From the NCBI GenBank assembly GCA_030528885.1, contig JAUMXY010000014.1, forward strand, positions 1 to 56,762: a stretch of 56,762 nucleotides of DNA. The letters run 5' to 3'. A program made the position numbers and the translations under genes. Shown here one piece after another: positions 1-9,600 of the stretch (positions are counted from its first letter, which is position 1; each line of letters starts with the position of its first letter). Under the pieces are notes generated by a model. That model had not been told where the DNA came from, ran no database searches, and saw only the letters and a program-made list of their open reading frames with translations. Source of the stretch: Bacteroidales bacterium. Its GTDB lineage: Bacteria; Bacteroidota; Bacteroidia; Bacteroidales; Bacteroidaceae.

Positions 1-80
1 AAAGTTACGCATAAAGACCCCCTGCTTGCAAGCATTTCAGCGCGAAAAGCGAGGGATGTCGCCACAATGCCCCCAAAGTT

Positions 81-94
81 GGCGAATATTCGCC
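81..94. promoter_or_regulatory. 14-bp perfect palindrome GGCGAATATTCGCC
   Basis: A perfect palindrome just downstream of the dinB stop codon. The same half-sites (GGCGAAT and ATTCGC) flank the promoter of the XRE-type regulator at 3322-3352, so this could be a second binding site of that regulator. This is inference; the site could also be chance. Confidence 0.25.
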
Positions 95-141
95 ACCCCC
101 AATTCAGTATCCATTTCACCCCAAGCCCTCATTATCTCCTC

Positions 142-1239
142 TCACTCTCCCTCAAACGGCAGGTACTGGTCTATCCATTCCTCTCGGTGGGGCTTGGTGT
201 CGCTGGCGGATGGTGGGTTGCCTATGGAGAGCCCGAGCAGGCGGATGGGGTGCTGCTCGAAGGTGACTTTGTGCAGCAGTTGCTTGGATAGGGGGAGCAG
301 CTGTTCTTTGGTGAGCAGAAGCTCGGGTGAGGTGATGGAGCGTGTGATTTGGGTGAAATCGTGGTACTTCACTTTCAGGGTTAGCGTATACCCCTGGAAC
401 TGGGTGCGGTGCAGGCGGTCGAGCAGTTCGAGCAGGATGTGGTAGAGTTCGATGGTGATGGCGGCCTTGGTGTGGATGTCATGCTCGTAAGTCCGTTCGC
501 ACCCTACTGACTTGCGCACCCAGTCTTTCACGACAGGGCGGTCATCTATGCCTCGCGCAAAATCGTAAAACATTTGTCCTGCCTTTCCAAAGGCTGTCGT
601 GAGGCCTTGCAGCGAGTAGTCGCGCAGTTGGGCGCCATTGTAAATGCCCATCTTGTGCATCTTCTCTGCTGTCTTTTTGCCGACTAGCCAGAATTGCTCG
701 ATGCGCAGGCGGGCAATGAAGCTGAGGGCTTGGTCGGGGTGGATGGTGCAGAGGCCGTTGGGCTTGCGGTAGTCGGAGGCGATTTTGGCCAGGAACTTGC
801 AATAGGAAACGCCGGCAGACGCTGTCAGTCCTGTCTCTTGCAGGATGCGCTGCTTGATTTCCTTGGCTATGTCTACTGCCAGCTCTATGTTCTTTTTATT
901 GTGGGTGACATCCAGAAAGGCTTCGTCCAGAGAGATGGGCTCGATGAGGTCGGTGTAGTCTTGCATGATGTCCCGAATCTGGGCTGACACTTCTTTGTAC
1001 CTGTCGAAATGGGAGGGTACAATGATGAGCTCGGGGCACAGGCGCTTGGCGACTTGGATGCTTTGGGCTGAGTGGACGCCGAAGCGGCGGGCTTCGTAGC
1101 TGGCTGTGGACACGACGCCGCGCTCGCCGTCATGGCCAACGGCAACAGGGAGGCCGCGCAGCGCTGGATTGTCGCGCTGCTCTACTGCTGCAAAGAATTG
1201 GTCCATGTCTATGTGGATGATTTTACGATGTGTGTCCAT
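142..1239 (-). CDS. dinB: DNA polymerase IV (Y-family translesion polymerase)
   Basis: A Y-family polymerase of 365 residues that copies past damaged bases. The first catalytic aspartates lie in HIDMDQFF (D11, D13) and the second catalytic pair in SLDEAF (D105, E106). A helix-hairpin-helix region and the little-finger domain follow, so the length is normal. I start it at the ATG at 1239 rather than the in-frame ATG at 1263. The -7 element TACCTTTG at 1261-1268 would place transcription initiation downstream of the earlier codon, and MDTHRKIIHIDMD is a standard N-terminus for the family. It is divergent from holA, with about 190 bp between the two start codons. No LexA-type operator is obvious. 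Confidence 0.95.
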   Translation of the reverse strand: MDTHRKIIHIDMDQFFAAVEQRDNPALRGLPVAVGHDGERGVVSTASYEARRFGVHSAQSIQVAKRLCPELIIVPSHFDRYKEVSAQIRDIMQDYTDLIEPISLDEAFLDVTHNKKNIELAVDIAKEIKQRILQETGLTASAGVSYCKFLAKIASDYRKPNGLCTIHPDQALSFIARLRIEQFWLVGKKTAEKMHKMGIYNGAQLRDYSLQGLTTAFGKAGQMFYDFARGIDDRPVVKDWVRKSVGCERTYEHDIHTKAAITIELYHILLELLDRLHRTQFQGYTLTLKVKYHDFTQITRSITSPELLLTKEQLLPLSKQLLHKVTFEQHPIRLLGLSIGNPPSASDTKPHREEWIDQYLPFEGE

Positions 1240-1260
1240 GCGTGCTGAAGCCTTGGTATG

Positions 1261-1268
1261 CAAAGGTA
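1261..1268 (-). promoter_or_regulatory. dinB promoter -7 element TACCTTTG
   Basis: Matches the Bacteroidetes consensus TAnnTTTG on the minus strand, about 20 nt upstream of the chosen dinB start, and decides that start. Confidence 0.6.
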
Positions 1269-1384
1269 GGGATTTTATTCAGGACTTGGAAATCGATTTC
1301 GGGCTTTTCCTTGAAGCAGAGCGGTTTTTTCGCTTGCTGTGCATTTCGTGCTGGATTACACGCATGTAATTCCTTTTTATTTTT

Positions 1385-1392
1385 TATCTTTG
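1385..1392 (+). promoter_or_regulatory. holA promoter -7 element TATCTTTG
   Basis: Exact TAnnTTTG match 36 nt before the holA ATG. The upstream sequence is T-rich with no clear TTTG at -33. Confidence 0.6.
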
Positions 1393-1428
1393 CAGCGAAG
1401 TTCTAATTTATAGCAAAGAAAACTATTT

Positions 1429-2451
1429 ATGGCGAAAGCGAATATCACGCATCGTGACATTGTGGAAGCTGTGCGCAGGCAAGAGTATGCTCCTATCTAT
1501 CTGCTGATGGGAGAGGAGTCTTATTATATAGATCGTGTTTCGGAATATATCGCAGAGAATGTGCTGACGAAGGAGGAGCAGGATTTTAATCAGACAACTA
1601 TCTATTGCACGCGTGAAACGGCTGTGGGAGACATCGTGAATTATGCGAGGCGGTATCCGATGATGGCAAAATATCAAGTGCTAATTGTTAAAGAAGCGCA
1701 GAATTTGTTAAAATTGGATGAACTGGCTGTTTATGCGCAAAATCCGTTAGAGACCACAATTTTGGTGATTTGCTACAAAAATGGAACGGTTGACAGAAGA
1801 AAAAAACTCGTCCCTGCCATCGAAAAAGTGGGGGTGGTGTTTGAAAGCAAGAAATTGAAGGATGGCATGCTGCCGCAGTTTATTATGGATTACTTGCGAC
1901 GTAAGCAGGTGAGCATAGAGGAGCGGGCGTGCCTGATGATGGCTGAGAGTGTGGGGGCTGACTTGAATCGTCTGACTGGGGAGCTGGATAAGCTTGTTCT
2001 GGCTCTGCCGACTGGGAAAAACCGCATTGACGAGGACTTGGTCGAAAAGAATGTTGGAATATCTAAGGAATTCAACATGTGGGAGTTAAGGGCGGCTATC
2101 ATCAATAAGGATGTGCTGAAAGCCAACAAGATTCTTTTTCACATGGAGCAGAATCCCAAGGCGAATCCTCCTGTGATGGCTGTTGCCATGCTTTTCAACC
2201 TTTTTGCTACGGTGATGCAGGCTTTTTATTCGCCTGATCGTTCAGAACAGGGGCTGATGGCGCATCTGGAGCTGAGACAGAGCTGGCAACTGCGTGACTA
2301 CACTACGGCAATGCGCCATTATAATGCGATGAAGACAATGAAGATTATTGGGAAGCTGCGTGAGACGGATGCGCGGTTGAAGGGTATCAATAGGGGAAAC
2401 CTGACGGATGCTGATATCATGCATGAGCTGTTTTTCTTTATTTTGCATTGA
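1429..2451 (+). CDS. holA: DNA polymerase III subunit delta (clamp loader)
   Basis: A 340-residue protein with the usual length and layout of the delta subunit, which opens the sliding clamp within the DnaX complex. The N-terminus (YAPIYLLMGEESYYIDRVSEYI) corresponds to the degenerate AAA+ domain, where LLMGEE replaces a working Walker A. The middle segment GADLNRLTGELDKL is characteristic of family domain II, and the C-terminal helical domain ends in NRGNLTDADIMHELFFFI. It is monocistronic, with its own promoter and a strong terminator 27 nt after the stop. The dnaX gene of the same complex is at 35889-37691. Confidence 0.93.
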   Translation: MAKANITHRDIVEAVRRQEYAPIYLLMGEESYYIDRVSEYIAENVLTKEEQDFNQTTIYCTRETAVGDIVNYARRYPMMAKYQVLIVKEAQNLLKLDELAVYAQNPLETTILVICYKNGTVDRRKKLVPAIEKVGVVFESKKLKDGMLPQFIMDYLRRKQVSIEERACLMMAESVGADLNRLTGELDKLVLALPTGKNRIDEDLVEKNVGISKEFNMWELRAAIINKDVLKANKILFHMEQNPKANPPVMAVAMLFNLFATVMQAFYSPDRSEQGLMAHLELRQSWQLRDYTTAMRHYNAMKTMKIIGKLRETDARLKGINRGNLTDADIMHELFFFILH

Positions 2452-2477
2452 CCTGACCAATTTTTTATTTCCTATAA

Positions 2478-2509
2478 ATGCTGTCCTCGTGGAGGGCGGC
2501 ATTTTTTTT
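2478..2509 (+). terminator. Rho-independent terminator of holA
   Basis: ATGCTGTCCT and AGGGCGGCAT form a 10-bp stem with two G-U pairs around loop CGTGG, followed by eight T residues. Confidence 0.85.
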
Positions 2510-3376
2510 GCATGAAAAAATGAGTCAAAAAAAATGAAGAGGGATTTCAGGGTGGTAAAAAATGGGGAAAGCGAAGCTGATTTTTGTTCTTCTGGACTCT
2601 TTTGAGGGGTGTTTAGCGAGGTGGAAAAGCATGAAAAAAATCTGTTTCAATCAAAAAACTGAACAAAAAAAGAGGGGGTGTTTGTTCGGAAAATCAGAAG
2701 TTTAAGCGGTAAAAATAGGGTGAAAAAATGCTCCTTTTTCGAGTGAAAAAGGATGTTGTTGATGGCTGTGCGATTCTCGCAAAAATCATTCGTTTTTCTA
2801 ATTTTTCAAGACGCCATTTTTTACGTTAATGATTTTTAAGTTTTCCAAGAGTGAATTTTACAAAATAAAACTAATACAAAAAGAGGCTGACTTTACAAAA
2901 GAAAACGATGCAGATGCCGCCTTTATGGAATTAAAAATGTAAAATGTAAAAATGTTATTTTTGTAAATATGTTTATTTGCGTTTGAAAAATGTTAAATAT
3001 TCACCATTTTGTCTTTATTTGTAACTAATTGGTTTATCTGTATTTATATATGTTTGTTTAATTAAAGACTAAAAAGAGGGGTGCTCTTGATGCTCGTTTC
3101 GGGGCTCATTTTACCGTGTTATTCCCTTTTTTAGCTGTTTGTGCAGATGGTATCCGCTTTATAATCAATAAACTAAATTTGATTTAAGAAGTGATAGAGG
3201 ATGTCGGTTTTACAGAGTGAAAGTTTGCATGGTTTTACAAAAACAAAACATAAGGTATGAGTGTGTTATACCAATTGAATTTATAAATAGAAAATTAAAT
3301 TTTAGAAATAAAAATAATTGGCGAATCGTTTTGCGAAACCAAAAATATTCGCTAACTTTGTAAAAAGTTTAGAAAG
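2510..3376. other. AT-rich gene-free stretch
   Basis: About 870 bp with no credible reading frame on either strand. It is rich in A and T runs and in short recurring words such as TGAAAAAAT and AAAATGTAAAA. No DnaA boxes, tRNA or long hairpins were found. It ends in the promoter and candidate operator of the XRE regulator. It may be decayed DNA or a long regulatory region. Confidence 0.5.
3322..3360 (+). promoter_or_regulatory. Promoter and candidate operator of XRE regulator
   Basis: The -33 TTTTG at 3329-3333 and -7 TAACTTTG at 3353-3360 are 19 nt apart, a good Bacteroidetes promoter. Inverted half-sites GCGAAT (3322-3327) and ATTCGC (3347-3352) bracket the spacer, as expected for autoregulation. 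The operator role is inference. Confidence 0.6.
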
Positions 3377-3922
3377 ATGACAGATAAAGAGAAAATTGAG
3401 CTTATCATACAAGAAAAGCGTTTGAACAATACACAATTTTGCAGTGAGGTTTGTATCGCACCAGGTACCCTCTCGCATATTCGAAGTGGAAGGACTGAAC
3501 CTACTCTTAATATTCTTCGAAACATCGCCCAGGCTTTTCCGGACATCAATCCTGCATGGCTTTTTTATGGTGAGGGGTCTATGTATAAGAATGTGGACTC
3601 CCCTGCCGCTGATCGTGATGCTGCAGATGTGAGTGAGGGTCATGGGGCTTTGGAGGAAGATGGTGAGGGTATGCCAGACTTGTTTGGAGCTTCTAAACAG
3701 CAAGGTGGTTCTGCAAAATCGGCTATGTCTGCAATTGCTGCGCAGACTGTGCGAGATACCGCAATGGGCCGTTCAACTTCTGCCGCAGTACCTGTGACGG
3801 CTGTATCTGTTCAGGAAATTGTGGCTGAGACTCTGAGGCAGCAGCAGAAGCCACAGCGTAAGGTGGTGGAGGTTCGTATCTTTTTTGATGATGGTACGTT
3901 TGAGACATTCAGCGCCAATTAG
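3377..3922 (+). CDS. XRE-type helix-turn-helix regulator
   Basis: A 181-residue protein whose first 70 residues form a Cro/CI-type DNA-binding domain. The recognition helix region is IAPGTLSHIRSGRTEPTLN, and FPDINPAWLFYGEGSMY is a motif that typically closes this domain in Bacteroidetes regulators. Residues 75-150 are low-complexity, rich in Ala, Asp, Glu and Ser, and likely disordered. The last 30 residues (KVVEVRIFFDDGTFETF) look like a beta-strand cap. There is no protease or ligand-binding domain, so it is not a LexA/CI-peptidase regulator. The promoter carries inverted half-sites that suggest self-control. The target genes cannot be told from the context; the neighbours are a tRNA and an outer-membrane protein. 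Confidence 0.8.
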   Translation: MTDKEKIELIIQEKRLNNTQFCSEVCIAPGTLSHIRSGRTEPTLNILRNIAQAFPDINPAWLFYGEGSMYKNVDSPAADRDAADVSEGHGALEEDGEGMPDLFGASKQQGGSAKSAMSAIAAQTVRDTAMGRSTSAAVPVTAVSVQEIVAETLRQQQKPQRKVVEVRIFFDDGTFETFSAN

Positions 3923-4080
3923 GGTGTAAAATTAACAATTATTCGCAATCGTTAAAAAAATAACAGATTTAACAAATATAATTTATTTAGTTACCGAAAT
4001 GATTATTTTGTTTTGTCTGTTTTCGTGAACAATCTAGAAATTTGAGGGGTAAGGAGTGTTGCGGATGGGGAAAATGAAAA

Positions 4081-4119
4081 AACAGACCTGCTTTGTGGCA
4101 ATCACAAAACAGGTCTGTT
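4081..4119 (-). terminator. Terminator downstream of tRNA-Arg
   Basis: AACAGACCTG (4081-4090) pairs perfectly with CAGGTCTGTT (4110-4119). On the minus strand the stem is followed by a T tract, ending the tRNA transcript. The plus strand also has a T tract, so it may stop the XRE transcript as well. Confidence 0.85.
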
Positions 4120-4127
4120 GTTTTTTG

Positions 4128-4201
4128 TGACTCGGATGGGACTCAAACCCATGACCTGCAGAACCGGAATCTGACGCTCTATTCAACTGAGCTACCGAGC
4201 C
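4128..4201 (-). tRNA. tRNA-Arg(CCG)
   Basis: A cloverleaf is present on the minus strand. The acceptor stem is GGCTCGG/CCGAGTC with one G-U pair, the D stem is GCTC/GAGC, and the T arm is ATGGG-TTTGAGT-CCCAT. The anticodon loop TTCCGGT gives anticodon CCG, which reads the CGG arginine codon. The base pair at 27-43 is mismatched. The discriminator base is A and CCA is not encoded. A TAACTTTG promoter and a terminator make it a single-tRNA transcription unit. Confidence 0.93.
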
Positions 4202-4221
4202 ATTTTGTTGCAATTCGTTGG

Positions 4222-4229
4222 CAAAGTTA
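4222..4229 (-). promoter_or_regulatory. tRNA-Arg promoter -7 element TAACTTTG
   Basis: Minus-strand TAnnTTTG match about 20 nt upstream of the mature tRNA 5' end. Confidence 0.6.
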
Positions 4230-4292
4230 GTTATTTTTATTGATATTAGGTATTTTATCGTTGTTTTTTGTCATTTTTTTAGGATTTTATGG

Positions 4293-4300
4293 TAATTTTG
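4293..4300 (+). promoter_or_regulatory. Promoter -7 element TAATTTTG of the OmpA-like gene
   Basis: TAnnTTTG match with a TTTTTTG about 22 nt upstream (4264-4270). It lies downstream of the in-frame ATG at 4240, which rules that codon out as the start. Confidence 0.6.
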
Positions 4301-4326
4301 CAAGTATATCATACAAATTAGGAGAT

Positions 4327-5457
4327 ATGAAGAATCGGATATTTTTGATGTTGTTCTTGCTAGTATGCACAGTGCAGGCTGTGGCACAGTCGTATGTGGA
4401 AAAGCATAAGAATGGTGATTGGTATTGGGGATTGGCTGCTGGATTCAGTCAGTCGCTGGCTGAAAATGCTGTCAGCACGGATTTTATCAGCCATCAGATT
4501 CCTTCAGCCAATGTGTTGCTGGGGCATAACTTTACGCCTGTGTTTGGAATGAAGCTGACGGGAGGTCTGAATATGCAGCTGTCGAGATGCAGCAAGGCGG
4601 CAGAGACGGCAATGCCCAATGTGTATGGGAATGGAAGGTATAGCTTCAAGTGCTTGACTGCAACCCTTACGGGTATGGTGAACATCAGCAATATGTTTTT
4701 CGGATATGAGGATGAAAGGCCGCTGACGTGGAGCTTCCTGTTTGGTGGCGGTGTGTTGAAAGCATTTGATTTTGATAAGAAGATTCAAGCCTGGAATGAA
4801 TATCCTTATTATCCTGTGAATGGCGATGGAGGTGTCTATGCTCTTGGTCATGTGGGTGTGCAGTGTGCTGCGCGGCTTAGCGAACCATGGGACTTGCAGG
4901 TGGAATTGCGTACGAATGTGACTGACAATCAGTATAATGGTGTTTCAAATGGTAATCACTTGGATTTCTATCTTGACTTGATGGTGAATTTTGTCTATCA
5001 CTTCAAGAATGGTAAGCAGGGGTTGCGCCGTTTCCGTGACCCGAAGAGAGAGCCGTTTGTTGACCCTATCCTTAAGGATAACAGCGCCAGCTATGTGGAG
5101 ACTGTGAGGATGGGAGAGGCTATGCATACGGTCATTCCGTTCTATTCTGGTTTCTATTACCTGAATGTCCCTACGACGAAGAGGGTTGAAGTGGTCGCTA
5201 ATTTCTTGAAGAAGAATCCTTCAGTGAATCTGAATATCATAGGGCGTCCTGATGTGACGCCAGATGAGGATGTGGAATATCATCGCATGCTGGCGCAGAA
5301 GAGGGCGCAGGTGGTGAAGAATGCGCTGGTGGAGCAGTTTGGCATAGATGAGCAGCGTTTGCGCATTTCGCACGAGGAGAGGGCTCTGCAGCCCTATAAG
5401 ACGGTGCGGGAATGGGTGCCATCTGTTACTTTTGTGATGGAATCGCCAGCTGAGTAG
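4327..5457 (+). CDS. OmpA-family outer-membrane protein
   Basis: A 376-residue secreted protein. Residues 1-21 are a signal peptide (MKNRIFLMLFLLVCTVQAVAQ). Residues 22-245 have the alternating Tyr/Gly-rich pattern of a beta-barrel, ending near LDLMVNFVYHF. Residues 260-370 resemble a peptidoglycan-binding OmpA C-terminal domain, with strand YLNVPTTKRVEVVANFLKKNP, a helix RMLAQKRAQVVKNAL and DEQRLRI. The classical Asp and Arg that bind peptidoglycan are only partly recognisable. It probably links outer membrane and cell wall. The start follows from the promoter at 4293-4300 and the signal peptide. It is a single gene between a tRNA and a convergent small gene. Confidence 0.85.
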   Translation: MKNRIFLMLFLLVCTVQAVAQSYVEKHKNGDWYWGLAAGFSQSLAENAVSTDFISHQIPSANVLLGHNFTPVFGMKLTGGLNMQLSRCSKAAETAMPNVYGNGRYSFKCLTATLTGMVNISNMFFGYEDERPLTWSFLFGGGVLKAFDFDKKIQAWNEYPYYPVNGDGGVYALGHVGVQCAARLSEPWDLQVELRTNVTDNQYNGVSNGNHLDFYLDLMVNFVYHFKNGKQGLRRFRDPKREPFVDPILKDNSASYVETVRMGEAMHTVIPFYSGFYYLNVPTTKRVEVVANFLKKNPSVNLNIIGRPDVTPDEDVEYHRMLAQKRAQVVKNALVEQFGIDEQRLRISHEERALQPYKTVREWVPSVTFVMESPAE

Positions 5458-5483
5458 CTTTTTTGTGCCGCTCAGCCCTTCTG

Positions 5484-5678
5484 CTATATGGTAAAGAATA
5501 ACAGCACCAAGCCTATGCTGAGCGTCAAATACAGCCCTTTGCGAGCGTTTTTGCCCATGATGCGTGAGGATATGAGCCAGATGAGAATGGCGATGAAGAT
5601 GGGGAAGGGGAATGCTCCTATAGCTGCAAAGATGGTTGAGCCTACAAAGACGTTTTTTAGTAAAAGATAAGAAGTCAT
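5484..5678 (-). CDS. Small membrane protein, 64 aa
   Basis: Two predicted membrane segments, FVGSTIFAAIGAFPFPIFI (merging into AILIWLIS) and GLYLTLSIGLVLLFF, are separated by a short basic loop SSRIMGKNARK. I do not recognise the family. A minus-strand TAACTTTG at 5706-5713 supports the start at 5678 rather than the ATG at 5708. It lies between the convergent OmpA-like gene and the WYL regulator and appears to be its own transcript. Confidence 0.6.
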   Translation of the reverse strand: MTSYLLLKNVFVGSTIFAAIGAFPFPIFIAILIWLISSRIMGKNARKGLYLTLSIGLVLLFFTI

Positions 5679-5705
5679 AATTGCATCATTTAATGGTTGA
5701 TGATG

Positions 5706-5713
5706 CAAAGTTA
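5706..5713 (-). promoter_or_regulatory. Promoter -7 element TAACTTTG of the small membrane protein
   Basis: Minus-strand TAnnTTTG match 28 nt upstream of the chosen start. Confidence 0.5.
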
Positions 5714-5755
5714 TAGGGTGGGTGTACCAAATCGCGGTACAGACAAAAACTTTTT

Positions 5756-6694
5756 CTACTTTTGGTAGATTTTCATCGCTTCTTCGTGTTTTTGCCTGAT
5801 TGATTCAGCCAGCCATTTGGGCTCTATCACTTTGAGCCAGGCTCCTCTTGACAGGATTTGCCCTTGCAGGTCGGCTGTGGGGCGCATGCAGACTTGAAAG
5901 TCTGTGTAGTCGTCGGTCTCTGCTGTTCCTTCTGGCTGTGAAGGGCTTTTCTTTTTCAGTTCTTTCTGGGTGTGGTGCAGAGGAAGGTCGCGCAGATAGT
6001 ATTTTTCTTTGCCAAAGGCTCTGAGCGTGATGCGCTCAGGCTTGCTGCCGTCGCCTATGACTACGCCATAGCATTCGCTGAAGAAGTCGGAGGCGTTGAA
6101 TGTCTTGTCTATCTTAAAAGCCTCGTCTGTGGACTGGATGGTTTCGATGCGGTCGAAGGAGAACATGGCAAAGCCTCCGTCGTTGAAGCGGCCGAGCAGA
6201 TACCAGCGCTGGCGGAAGAGCTTGATGCAGTAGGGGGATAGCGTGAAGGTTTTGGAAGAGGAGGATTGGTAGCGGCGGTATTGGATTTCTATCTTCTTGT
6301 TTTCTTTCATGGCCTTGACGACAGCTTCGAGGTGTTCGCCGTCGGAGGGTATGTTCTCCAGTACGATGCGCTGCTGTATGCTCATGCTTTCGCTGACCAG
6401 GTTGCTGACGGTCAGTGTGGAGAGCATCCAATTCTGTACAGACTCCTCGCGCAGCACTTCCTCATTGCCGATATAGTAGCGGTAGCCGTTCTTGCGATCG
6501 CAGTCGATGTAGATGCCGAAGATGTCTTCAATGGCGTCTTTGTGGCGATTGAAGGTGGTGCGAGGCAGGGGGAGTCCTTCGCTCATGTCGGTCTGCATCC
6601 ACTTTCTGTTGATGTCGTTCAGCGAGATTTTTCCTGCTCGGCTGATGGTGTTGACCAGCCAGATGTACTCTTTGAAAAGGGTGGGTGTCTTCAT
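5756..6694 (-). CDS. WYL-domain transcriptional regulator
   Basis: A 312-residue protein. The N-terminal winged-helix part (about 1-75) contains LPLPRTTFNRHKDAIEDIFG, a typical recognition region. A WYL domain follows (about 120-215), with IEIQYRRYQ, the LSPYCIKLFRQRWYLLGR motif and FSFDRIETI. A C-terminal extension (WCX-like) ends in VIEPKWLAESIRQKHEEAM. WYL domains sense ligands, often nucleotides or nucleic acids, and couple them to transcription. The start codon overlaps the stop of the upstream glycosidase as ATGA (6691-6694), so the two are translated from one message. That would fit feedback control of arabinan use, but this role is inferred from position only. The longer frame reaching to 7057 is a shadow of the glycosidase. 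Confidence 0.88.
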   Translation of the reverse strand: MKTPTLFKEYIWLVNTISRAGKISLNDINRKWMQTDMSEGLPLPRTTFNRHKDAIEDIFGIYIDCDRKNGYRYYIGNEEVLREESVQNWMLSTLTVSNLVSESMSIQQRIVLENIPSDGEHLEAVVKAMKENKKIEIQYRRYQSSSSKTFTLSPYCIKLFRQRWYLLGRFNDGGFAMFSFDRIETIQSTDEAFKIDKTFNASDFFSECYGVVIGDGSKPERITLRAFGKEKYYLRDLPLHHTQKELKKKSPSQPEGTAETDDYTDFQVCMRPTADLQGQILSRGAWLKVIEPKWLAESIRQKHEEAMKIYQK

Positions 6695-9600
6695 TCTTTT
6701 GCAATGACTTTTTTGCCGTTGATGATGTAGATGTGGTTGGGCTGCATTTGTGCTGCTGGCATGCCGCTGAGCGTGTATGCATGGGGACTGCTGGCTGTGG
6801 GCTGGATTTGCTGTATGCTTACAGCCTCTTCTATGTCGTCGAGCGTGGCGTGGAATCCGATGTGCTTGATGGTTGAGGTGCCTGTGGAGGAGGTGAGTCC
6901 GAAGATGGTGGCTCCTTGGCAGATGCTGAATGTGTCGCCGCTGTTGTTGTCGGCTAGCCCTGACTGGGCCATGTCCCAGATGAAGCATGTCGTGCCTTGG
7001 TAGTTCCGTATATAAGTGGGTGCGACGCTTGACCCTCTGTTGACTCCGTTGAGCCACCAGAGATAGGCTGAGCCGGCTGTGGTCTTGACGTTGGTTGCTG
7101 CTGCAACGAGATACTTCTGTTTTGCTTGCAGCTGGTCGTCCTCAACCTCTTCGAAATTAAGAGACAGGCACAGGTTGTTAGCCCCTGTGCCTGCCTTAAT
7201 GGTGATGGTATTGTCTTCGTTGTAAGTAAAATCGCTTTGTGACACACGTCCAGTGTCGCCTGTCTCCCAGTCTGTTGCAGTCCATGTGTAGGCATGGTCG
7301 TCATAGTCTTTCAGCAGACGGAGATAGTATAAGCCAGGCATGAAGGTGCTATTTGACGCTACGATTTTGAACGTGAGCTTATCCTTTGTTTTGCCCTGAC
7401 TGTCTTTCAGCAGCTCGTCTGGAATGCGGTATTCAATGTTGTAGAATCCATTGTCAGAGTTCTTGACAGAAGACGGGATGGTGATGTCTGCAATTTTCAC
7501 ATTGTCCACATAAATGCTGGCAGCTCGTCCTTTATCTGCTGTTGTAAAGCGGAGCATCAGCGATACGTTTGTGCTTTCCTTGCCTTTGTTCTCCAGCGCA
7601 TACTGCACATATTCTCCAGCTTTAGCGTCGCGATAGTTTTCTCCATTGTAGCTTCCGCTTGTAGAGCCCACTGAATATTTAGCCTCGTGTCCTGCTTCGC
7701 TCTGCTGCTCGCCTGTGGCTACATAGTCGAGCGTGCGTGCCAGCAATGCCTGTTCTTCTGCATCTTTTCTGCCCATTTCGGAATTGGCGTAGTCTTCTTC
7801 TGTTCCCTGGAAGAAGTAGCATGAATAGCGTGAGTGGTGAATGCTGTAGAAGGGTTCCAGCGTGACATCTCCTTTGTTGGTGGTAGTCAACGTGAATTGC
7901 AGCTTGCTTGCGTCTTTAGTCTTGATGTTTTGAAGCACTTCCGCCCGATTGCCAACAAGAAGAGGTGCGGAAGAGAGCGGTTTCACGCTGGCGCGCACAC
8001 CAGGAGAGTGGTCCATGCGTCCTTCTCCAGCGTATTCGTTTGGTAGCTTAGCCTCAGTTTCTGTGCGTGCAGCCAAGAGGATTGGGCCGTATTTGAACGC
8101 GATGTAGCCTGTGTAGTCAGGGCATTCTTCATATCGAATCTCCATAGGGAGGTCGAAATCGATAGTTTCGCCTTTTTCCCATTTCTTGGTCTGGCATACA
8201 TAGCTGGCCTTGCCGTCAGCGCTTGCCCATGCAGGCTTGCGAATGGCGAGGGTGAAGTTTCCGCCTTTGGTGATGGTCAGTTTTGTTTTCTGCTCATAGG
8301 GGAATTGAGTTTCTTGGCGTATGCCAAACTTGTCGGCGTTCAGTTCGCTGGGGATGAACTGGTTCACATAAAGCGTGTCGTTGTCTTCACTGTGGGTGTA
8401 GATGAAGTGCCCGTACTTGCTGTGATTCTCCATTCCTGTGCCCACGCAGCACCACATGCCTTGGTTCACTTGCGAGTAGATGCGATAGGACTGCGGACGG
8501 AGCGAGGTGAAATACACATAGCCTCCTGTTTGTGGGTCTTGCGTTGACATGATGTGGTTCCACATCGTAGCCTCGTAGAAGTCAGCATATTTAGCCTCGT
8601 GTGTGTCGTCAAACAAGTTCTCTGACAGCTTCAGCATATTGTTCGAGTTGCAGGATTCTGGCCCCTCCAGGTTGTTGATGTAGAGCTCTCCTCTGTCGTG
8701 GCTTTGGAAATGCTCGCTGATGGAGTTGCCGCCTATGCAGACAGTGCGGTTCTGTGCCACGTCATTCCAGAAGTTAAGAACGGAGTTGCGATAGCTGCTC
8801 ACCGTGTTGTCCTCTTGCCAGATACGCTCAAAGCCAATGTACTTAGGCACCTGCGTGTTGGCGTGCTTGCCGTCGAGGAAAGTGGGGTTGAACGTCTTCA
8901 TGCCGTCAATCATGTACTGATGGCTGTACTTCTTGGCAGCAATGAGATATTTCTTGTCGCCAAAAATTTTGTAGGCATCAGCCAGCGTCTCGTTCATGCC
9001 TCCGTGCTCCCATCCCAGCACTTGCTGCATCTGGTCGGTGGAGAGCTTGCTCACCAAGTTCACGCTCCAGTCAGAAAGCCCCTTGAAAAGCTCCTTTGCC
9101 AACGAACTGCCTGTGTAGAGATAAGCATCGCGCAAACCTGCCAACACTTTGTGCTGACAATAGAAAGGCACCCAGCCGCCCGATTTGCGAAACTCTGTGA
9201 GATCGCCTGCATAAAGTCCTGTCCAAATATGATTGAGGGGCTGCCCGCCAATAAATCCCTTCAGTCCTGCTGTGTTGTTCTTGTAAGCATCCTGGCAGTC
9301 TTTCATGATGTTCAGGCAGTAGTCCATGCGCTCTTTCAGCAAGGTTTTCATGCTTGCGTCGCTGGTGGCAGCATAAGCCAATGCCAATGCGCTCACATAG
9401 TGTCCGCCCACATGGCCGCTGAGGTCGAAGCCTGCATCGCCTCCCCAGTTGCGAAAGTTGGGGTGTTTCTCTTCCCATCCGTAGTATTTGGAAGAGGATT
9501 TCTTGGAGAGTCCTGCCTGACGGATGAAAGGAGTCATCAGTCGGTCTGCATCATACTGCAAGAGATGCTCATTGTTCGTCTCCAGCATCGTTTTTACTGG

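Noticed and set aside
2510-3376. Replication origin
   Set aside because: AT-rich but no DnaA boxes, no dnaA/dnaN and no iterons seen.
6695-7057. N-terminal extension of the WYL frame
   Set aside because: It overlaps the glycosidase in another frame and encodes low-complexity His/Arg-rich sequence; the real start is in the ATGA overlap.
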